Assembly: GCA_019915015.1 (NCBI GenBank) | Contig: JAHBBC010000066.1 | Location: 1 to 64,000, forward strand | Origin: Auriscalpium vulgare | Taxonomy: Eukaryota; Basidiomycota; Agaricomycetes; Russulales; Auriscalpiaceae | Direction of reading: 5' to 3' | Length of the DNA stretch: 64,000 bases | Shown here: in pieces, positions 57,332 through 64,000 of the stretch | Layout of the letters: each line of letters opens with the position of its first letter | Position numbering within the stretch: position 1 is the first letter of the stretch | Notes under the pieces: model-generated | What the model saw: the letters and a program-made list of their open reading frames with translations, nothing else | Database searches by the model: none | What the model was told of the DNA's origin: nothing | Program-made: the position numbers and the translations under genes

Positions 57332-57812
57332 ACGTTGGTGCCGCGGAAACCCAGCGGGTCGGCAGCGGTGCCTGGGGAGAGGGCCACATCATGGAGGGCG
57401 CGCGAGAGGTGGACGAGCCTGGGCCGGTCCACCTCTAGGTACAGGCGGTAGGCGTCGCTTCGCCAGCGACCTAGCAGCTGGATCTCGTAGTCGGAGAACC
57501 CAGCCGATGCCGCGGCAGAAGCGGCGCCTCGGCGGAAGCTGTGCCCTGAGAAGGCGCCGGACTCCAGACCGGCGCGGGAGAGCGCGCTGCGTATGGCGTG
57601 TATGAATTTGTCCCGCGTGAGCGGGACGCCTGGCGACTGCTCGAAGAGCGGCGCGTTAGCGGCGCGGGGCTCGCTGGCCAGGAGTGAGCGGATGGCGGCG
57701 ACAGGGTCTGTGGGCTGCCCTGGTGCGGCCGAGATCGTGATCGTGATCCCCTTGCGGAAGGGATCGGTTTTGGAGGCTGGGAGGACGAGTTGGAGATAGG
57801 ACGGGTGCTCGG
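57322..57812 (-). pseudogene. Tyrosine recombinase, N-terminally truncated by a transposon
   Basis: About 163 C-terminal residues remain. They start SSEHPSYLQLVLPASKTDPFRKG, where the beta-hairpin Lys sits, continue through FIHAIRSALSRAGLESGAFSGHSFRRGAAS with the His and Arg of the catalytic box, and end with DYEIQLLGRWRSDAYRLYLEV carrying the Trp (H/W position) and the nucleophilic Tyr. The first catalytic Arg box and the N-terminal domain are absent: the frame runs straight into the terminus of the 6.86-kb transposon at 57813. Such enzymes integrate DIRS/Ngaro retrotransposons in place of a DDE integrase. This copy cannot be active as it stands. The frame stays open into the transposon end by chance. 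Confidence 0.85.
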
Positions 57813-57844
57813 AGGACCCCCGTAACTCACGCCAGGGGTATGAT
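57813..57844 (+). repeat. Terminal inverted repeat, right copy
   Basis: Begins AGGACCCCCGTAACTCACG and continues CCAGGGGTATGAT, identical to the minus-strand sequence at 22703-22672. Confidence 0.85.
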
Positions 57845-58170
57845 TTTCGCACGGTAGCTAGACGGCGCTTTGCGCCGGAAGCTCTGAGGGGTCTGAGGTA
57901 GCTGGGGGCTAGAATTTGGGGCAAAAGTATGATCCTGATGGTGGTAGTTAGGGGCGCGGTGAACCGATGTCTGATCACAGAGGTAGTTGGACTAAGTACT
58001 GGCGGCAGAAGATTTTGACCCCATAATTACCGGTATAATTCGTACAAGTTGAGACATTAGGTAGAAATTTACGTGGCCTGCTGCGTACGACATTCTACGA
58101 CAACGCCTCGGACCGAACCTGCTTCTTCTGTGCAGCGCATCACCCTCGCAGCCATCCCGGCATCGTGCCA

Positions 58171-61100
58171 ATGGATGAGTCCATCACAATCTACAACGAC
58201 GATGAAATACCTATGTTCCGTCCCGAATTATGGATCTCGCAAGGCAAAAGCTATCCCCAGAACCCACCGCCGGAGCTGCTGGCCTACATCGAGCAGCTCC
58301 TCAGGATTCCCAACGCTCCCGAGACTTCTTTGCTCCCCAGCGGCACCGAGGATGTTCATTCCTTCGTATCTACACCACTCCCTCGTCGCGATCAGCAGCT
58401 CATACACCCCTCAACCAAAGCTGTTTTTAGCCATGACGTGGCAGTCTTCCCCATAACCACACTTACAAAATCACGAAGCCTTCCTACGGATGCCTTCGTG
58501 GACAAGCTTGCTGCACTCGCACCGCAGGCCATCCTGGATGGCGCACAATCAATCATGGACCCACGATATGCAAGTGGTGCATCCCCGCTGTGGATGATCA
58601 CTTACTGGCAACGGATGCGTACGGTCCTCCTGGCACAGGAGACGTGGACGGCGAGCGTGCGGTGGCTGCTACAAGTCGCTGACGGTTCTATGGAAAGCGA
58701 ACGCACTGTTGCTCTTATCCACTCGCTTCCCTGGCGCCAGCAACTCATGATACCCGGTGCCGCCACATTTACGACAACATCAGCCCTTGCTCCGCTGTTA
58801 TCAGACGGCCTTCTCACCGACACCATCGTTGACATGATGCTCATGTGGTTGAGAAGCCGCGTTCGGAGCACGCCAGGAATTGCCAACAACTTCGAGATCG
58901 CCGGACACGAGTTCTGGAATGCAATTTCAAAGATCACAGTAATAGAAGACCTGTTCCCCGACTCACCTCGTTACCTCAAGAGAATTGAAGACGATCTGCG
59001 CACCCATAGGAAGGTACTCCTCTTCCCTGTTTTCCTCGCCAAATACAAGCATTTTGTTGTCGTGAAGATCGACGGTCAAGCGGAAACAATATCCTATGGT
59101 GAGTACGTTACTATGTCGCCAATGGGAATGCAATCTTACCATTCCTGTGAAACAAGGCGACGGCCTTTACCATCAGGGACTGCGCCTGCCTAAAGACATC
59201 GAGAAGAAATTGCTCTGGTGGACGCGTGTCAAATTCGGCATTGAGTACAAGTGGGAGGGACAGTCGCTTACGACAGCGAGACAGACAGATCACGTATCGT
59301 GTGGCGTGATCGCCGTGAATGCGGTCGCACACGAAACACTGGGCTGGCAGCTTTGGGATGATTCAAGGCGCCACGTCGAACGGTTGGCGTGGTTCGAGAG
59401 GCTCGCTGCCGACCATATTCAATCGGTACGCTATATTTTGCTCATTAGCGACATGAGGACGACGATACTCAGGTGCTCTGCGCAGGTATCAAGTCATCAG
59501 CGACGGTCTGATGCTGTGACAGGCGGCGCCGGACGCGATGAGCCTGTTGCGCATCATATCCCTCGCGGGATGGCCCACCTTCTAAATCCTCAAGCTTCCG
59601 AACCCGGCGAGTCGACCAGAGATGCTGAATGTCTACTTGAAGGATTCAGTCCAGAGGTGGAAGAAAAGCAGATGGGGCGACGCGGAGACATGGACGAAGG
59701 CAGCAAATACGATCCGTCAATTCCACCTCTGTCAATGCCACCTTCTCCTACATCATCATATTCAGTACTTGCATCTGCTAGTGGCTATGACAGCGACTGC
59801 GACGACATACCTATGCCCGATACCACCGATACCAGCTGCGCATACGGCCGGTCGTTGCTCTCTCCATCCACTGTCGACGATGATCTCCCACCAGTTCCGC
59901 GTGGTGGAATGCTGGACCAGGATGGGCCTGGCAGTATCACAGAATGGAGAAGCCATTTGGAAAATGGGACTTCTGATGCTGCGTCAATGTCGTCAAGAAG
60001 GGTGTCGTCGGTGGGAAGTGAGGCGGAGGATTGCGCATCCGATGGAAGTCGACTGTCAAGGGCATCTAAGAAGATCATCAGTTCCATTGGGACGACACTG
60101 AAGGCTGCGCGGGGCTTACTGAAAAGGCGGAGGAAAGGGAGCTCGAGCGCAGACGACAAGACGGCTGCGAGCGCGAGTGAAGCAACAAGCGCTCAATCTG
60201 ACCACGACTCAGAGGCTCAGGCGCCTATCCATCCTGCAAAACGCACACGCACTGTCCCTGGGCCCATTCATCCGTTCTTCGCGCCCAAGGGAAAGAATAA
60301 GGATGTCATTGCTACCGTGTCTGCAAGCACCGCAAGCGCTGATGTTGGGCCATCGTCTGGAGCAATCAGCACGCGCCTGGCCAATTCCTTCGTCAAACGC
60401 GGTAGGGACGACAACTCAAAGGCGTATACCAAATTCAAGGAGAAAATCCTTGCGCTTGACGACATGGCCGAGTTCTGTCTAGACGATGTTCGGAAGGTCC
60501 GATGCTCTCGATGCAACAAGTACATGCTTATGACTGGGGCGTATCACACCAAGGCATTCAAACAGCACCAGAAAGTTTGCAAGGGCACAATGCGATCACA
60601 TACACTGGGCCACATCTGGGCATCAACCTCATCGACGCAGGCCCCCGCTCCGAGAATGATAGATCGTCCTTGTTTCGGACTTCGCGCAGCAAAATACGCT
60701 CGTGTGCGTCAATATTTGGAGCGCACACCATACGGCGGGGGCGGCGGGCCTTCCCTCGCCGATTTGGCGTTAGAGTTGTATTCGGCACCAGATTATCGTT
60801 CGTTGGATAAGGCCAGAAAGCAAGTAGTCGACACGGAGCAAGAGCATCGGTGGCAGTGGAAGAACTATCGGTCGCCTCCCCTTCATGTCCTTGCGACAGA
60901 TTGTCTTCGCACTGTAAGGGTGCCGGAAGAGTCAACTGAGGATGTTACTTGTGTCAACTGCCTCGCTCTGCTGCATGTCCACGTATTCCAGAATGCGACT
61001 CGCAAGCCAGTCCCCGAGCCTAAGAATCGCCGCTTCACCCCCAATCATGCTCAGAAAGACGACATACAGGCCCTCCATCGATATGCTCTTACTCATCCCG

Positions 61101-64000
61101 ACCTTGCACCTCTTCTGGAGGCATACGAAGATGTCAGTAGCTTCAAGTTCATAGTATCCCCACGTTACAGCTTCTGATCATTGTCTGCACAGAACCCTCA
61201 TAGTGCATGCCTAGTCTTCGCAAGAGGCGTTATCGAGGGCAAGCATGGCAATTCCTTGTTTGTCGCCTTGATGAACGATCTCGTCAAGAAGAAAGATTTA
61301 GAAGAACGAGGTGTCCCTTTGAACGGCATGCGATATTCAGCCATGACATTGGAGTGGGCGCAAATTATCCACGTCTTAAGCCCGCGAGCATATGAATCCA
61401 TGATGAATGTGCTACCCGTACCCGCAGAACGGACACTCCAGTCAGTGTTTACAAGATTGCATTGATACAATTGACTGATAAATGACCCGAAGGAAACGTC
61501 GTGCGCACGAAGTGCAGTTTCCCATCGGCATCACAGAGGCAACATTTGAATTTATCTACGAACGGCTGAAATCATTGGACTACCTTGTGGGTCCCGTTGG
61601 CCTCGCATGTGATGATACGAAGCTGCTAGAGTCTTTGAGGCCTCACTGGGACCCAATACGAAAGTGCTACGTGCTTCTAGGGAGTCCTGGCGATCCCGTC
61701 GTCGTGAGCGACATCAACACACTCGATGCCCTCATCCGCACCAGGAAGATCGAGAAGGCTAAGAAGGTATGAGTTCTACGAATACTTCGGAGGCATGCAG
61801 CTCACCGACACATGCCAGATACGCGTATGGACCCTCCAGATCCCTCTTCCCGGCGTTCCGACTATCGTCGTTGCGGCGCTCCCTATCTCAGAGTCAAACT
61901 CGGCGGAGCAACTGTTCGTCCACCTGGAATTAATATTGAATGGCCTTCTCTCCCGCAAGATCAACGTTGTATCCTACGCCGCAGACGGCACGGCTGTCGA
62001 GCGCTCCCTTCAACGTCTCCTGGTCGCTCACGCCGTTGCGTACATTGACTACACCCTCAGGCACCCTATTCGCTCACATCGTGACATCAACCTCCACATT
62101 CCTCTCATCGGCGCAGGGCGACAGCCTGTCGCACTCATTCAAGATTCGAACCATGGGCGCAAGACGTACCGGAACAACGCATTCTCAGGTGCCCGGATAC
62201 TTACTTTGGGCAGCTATACGACGTCGTACAGCCACTTCCGCCTTGCAGCAATTGAAGCAACAGGGACATTGTTTCGGAGGGATGTCGAGAAACTTGATCG
62301 ACAAGACGACAATGCTGCGACCCGTCTCTTCTCCGGTCATACGCTAGCATGGTTCACCAACGAGCATCGTGAAATGGTCGGCTCGATTATCTACCTCTTT
62401 GTGTTTGGAGAGCTCGTGGATGCATACCAGAATCGATCGATCCCAATTATCGAACGTGTTCGCATGGTGCTGCGTGCGCACTTCTTCATGGAAATGTGGA
62501 CCGACTTCATGGACATCGCGGGCTACCGAAAAGCTCAACACTTCATATCTCCCGAGGCACGCGACATCACAAACTTCCTAGTCGTTGGTTTCCTTCAGTT
62601 GGTGATCATCTATCGGGACCACCTCGACGGCAGATACCCATTGCTGCCCTGGCTTCTATCAACCGAAGTCTGTGAGCATGTCTTCGGCATTTGTCGACAG
62701 CTTGTGAAGGACTTCACCTTGCAAGACTTCTATCATATGATTCCGAAGCTCTCAGTCCGCTTGCGCGAGCATCTCTTCCTTGCAAAGACATCTGAGGGCA
62801 AGGAAAGAGCGAATGGATACAATCATACCTATACCGACAATCGACATCTCGACCTCCATGCCCTCTCCACATTCCCTTCTGATCACGACATTGAGCAAGC
62901 AACACAACAGGCCCATTCGGAGGCAGCGAATCTGTGGGACGCTCTCGTACTAGACCCGGATTTTCTGGACAAATTGCAGAATCAAGCTCACCGTGTTCGC
63001 GCATTCCCATCGTTGTCGAGTTGGTATTCGCAGGAGGCTTGGGATGCAATCTATGGCCAGTCCGATTCCGAAGACGAGGGTCCTGAGATGGACGAAGACG
63101 AGCCCGAGATGCTCCAGATTGAAAATGGGTTGAAGAAGGCAGAGAATGCAGACGGAGTTGGTGCGGTCTTCGACCAGCAGTTGAACGATTTGACTTGCGC
63201 AGCAGCTGCCTTATGCGTCCAGAGCACTGTCGACATGTTCGTGTTTTGTCCTCCTCTCACCGCCGATAGATCTTACAGAGTCTAACCCTCACATTACTAG
63301 ACTGCAATTGCCTGAAGACACAGCGGATGCAACACGCAAAGACGCTGCACATATAGGGAAGATCCTCGCCCAGTCGCTCCCTGCTGTGTCCGACCCCGAC
63401 GAGCGCAGGACCTTCCAGGACACAGTGATCTCTGCTGAATTCGATCTCGAACAGCTCGCAGTCATCCGCCGGTCGCATCATACCAGACAGGCTGAGAAAG
63501 GTGTCCGAACAAAGGCCTTCAAGTCCTCGGAAGATCTACCACCTTCCTCTGATAACGGTCCACCCGCCCAGTCAACGCTCTCCGAGAAAAAACGCCTTCT
63601 GCAGTTGGTCAAGGATGTTCTCAAGCGTCAAGAAGAGCGCGGTGTTACAGAGCGCGGTGTTACCACGGGCGCGGGTCGGTCGATGCGCTGGCGGCAGCCA
63701 GCTGCGGGCGGTCGAGACGGAGCAATCAACGGCGAAGAAGCTGTTGCTCCTGCACCAGGGACGGCTGCAAACGCGGCTGAGGTCGCTGCAAATGCATCGT
63801 ATCAGGTGCGTCTGCTAGTGTTGTATGAGTGCACATACATGGTATTGACGTCCGCCAGGCTGAACGGAGGCGAGCAGCGATCTTCGCAAAGCATCACGTC
63901 CCCAAGGTCGCACACTCGGCCAATGTCACGCCGCTCAAACACCTCTACGCTGCTCACACTGGCATGCCGCCTTCTTATGGCTTGGTTCTTGTTGATGAGG
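58171..64000 (+). CDS. Giant protease-transposase, right copy (3' end outside window)
   Basis: Same gene as at 16081-22345. The ATG at 58171 (MDESITIYNDDE) follows a non-ATG codon upstream in frame. Exon 1 ends at 59098; the intron 59099-59156 (58 bp) splits a Gly codon and brings Asp311 into place (ISYGDGLYH). Cys358 is encoded at 59300-59302. The CxxC finger is at about 60505-60576. Candidate DDE residues are at 61611-61616, 61984-61986, 62143-62145 and the Glu pair at 62665-62667 and 62674-62676. Introns lie near 61150-61190, 61440-61490, 61767-61797 and 63237-63300. The reading frames have the same lengths as in the left copy, so both appear equally intact. About the last 145 codons are not in the window. 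Confidence 0.75.

Larger units (their letters stand above)
56513..57812 (-). mobile_element. 3' end of a Ngaro-type (DIRS order) tyrosine-recombinase retrotransposon, truncated
   Basis: Read on the minus strand, a truncated tyrosine recombinase frame (57812 to 57322) runs into a 263-bp repeat (B1, 57331-57069), a 293-bp unique block (A2, 57068-56776) and an exact second copy of the 263-bp repeat (B2, 56775-56513). The order recombinase-B1-A2-B2 is the split-direct-repeat 3' end of Ngaro elements. The 5' part (A1, gag, reverse transcriptase, RNase H and the start of the recombinase) is missing at the junction with the 6.86-kb transposon at 57813 and may continue beyond 64674, outside the window. 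Confidence 0.85.
57813..64000 (+). mobile_element. 6.86-kb DNA transposon, right copy (inverted, cut by window end)
   Basis: Starts with the same 32-bp terminus as the left copy and continues in the opposite orientation. Every landmark maps by position(left) = 80516 minus position(right): ATG 58171/22345, first intron, stop codons and the later introns all correspond. There is therefore no net insertion or deletion over 6,188 bp. About 675 bp, including the far terminus, should lie beyond the window. It is inserted in the recombinase gene of a Ngaro-type element. Confidence 0.88.

Noticed and set aside
15842..57844. Idea that the 35-kb segment has already been inverted between the two transposon copies
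   Set aside because: Pairing the left flank at 15841 with the flank at 57812 restores neither a target duplication nor the broken recombinase frame. The fourth flank is outside the window, so inversion is possible but has no support.
1..64000. CRISPR arrays, operons, ribosome binding sites, rRNA or tRNA genes
   Set aside because: The sequence is fungal with introns, so the prokaryotic features do not apply. No repeat-spacer array and no tRNA-like B box with a cloverleaf was seen by eye; a covariance-model scan would be needed to exclude tRNAs.

Overview
The window is eukaryotic. The genes are packed densely and cut by many short introns of about 50-75 bp with GTRNGT donors and YAG acceptors. 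Spacers are GC-rich and the protein families are fungal. Gene content (Ski2, UTP17/NAN1, GNL1, F-box, paired homeobox genes, aldo-keto reductase) and the transposon families point to a basidiomycete, most likely an Agaricomycete (mushroom or polypore). Species cannot be told from the sequence.

Layout. 1-6037 is GC-rich sequence without a convincing gene. 6038-15649 holds three minus-strand genes: a nuclear-looking protein with a divergent homeodomain-like segment, the cytoplasmic RNA helicase SKI2, and a SAM-dependent methyltransferase. A 6,862-bp DNA transposon (15842-22703, minus) lies just upstream of the methyltransferase. It abuts a plus-strand gene at 22760-23685 that seems to have lost its first exon. 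A ketopantoate reductase follows (26131-27411, minus). A complete hAT transposon occupies 28084-33413, with 20-bp terminal inverted repeats (TIRs) and a perfect 8-bp target duplication. Then come an aldose/xylose reductase-type AKR, a PB1-UBA protein, an F-box protein and two tandem paralogous homeobox genes (33671-44950, all plus). Next are UTP17/NAN1 and a second methyltransferase (minus), GNL1 (plus) and an AIF/FSP1-type oxidoreductase (minus). The right edge is a nest of mobile DNA. The 3' end of a Ngaro-type tyrosine-recombinase retrotransposon (56513-57812) is cut by a second copy of the 6.86-kb transposon (57813 to beyond 64000), inverted relative to the first.

How the parts relate. 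The cellular genes are mostly housekeeping: RNA decay, ribosome biogenesis, cofactor synthesis and redox. They form no obvious pathway cluster. The notable biology is in the transposons. The hAT element and the 6.86-kb element have unrelated transposase cores, yet both transposases begin with the same kind of module: a TYW-containing helical segment followed by an Ulp1/C48-like cysteine protease domain. The His-to-Asp and Gln-to-Cys spacings of the putative catalytic residues are identical in the two. The two copies of the 6.86-kb element keep a constant coordinate sum (80516) over the 6.2 kb that can be compared, so they differ by no net indel and are very recent duplicates or an assembly duplication.

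Intron positions were read by eye from splice motifs and conserved protein continuity. They are reliable where a junction is described and approximate elsewhere.
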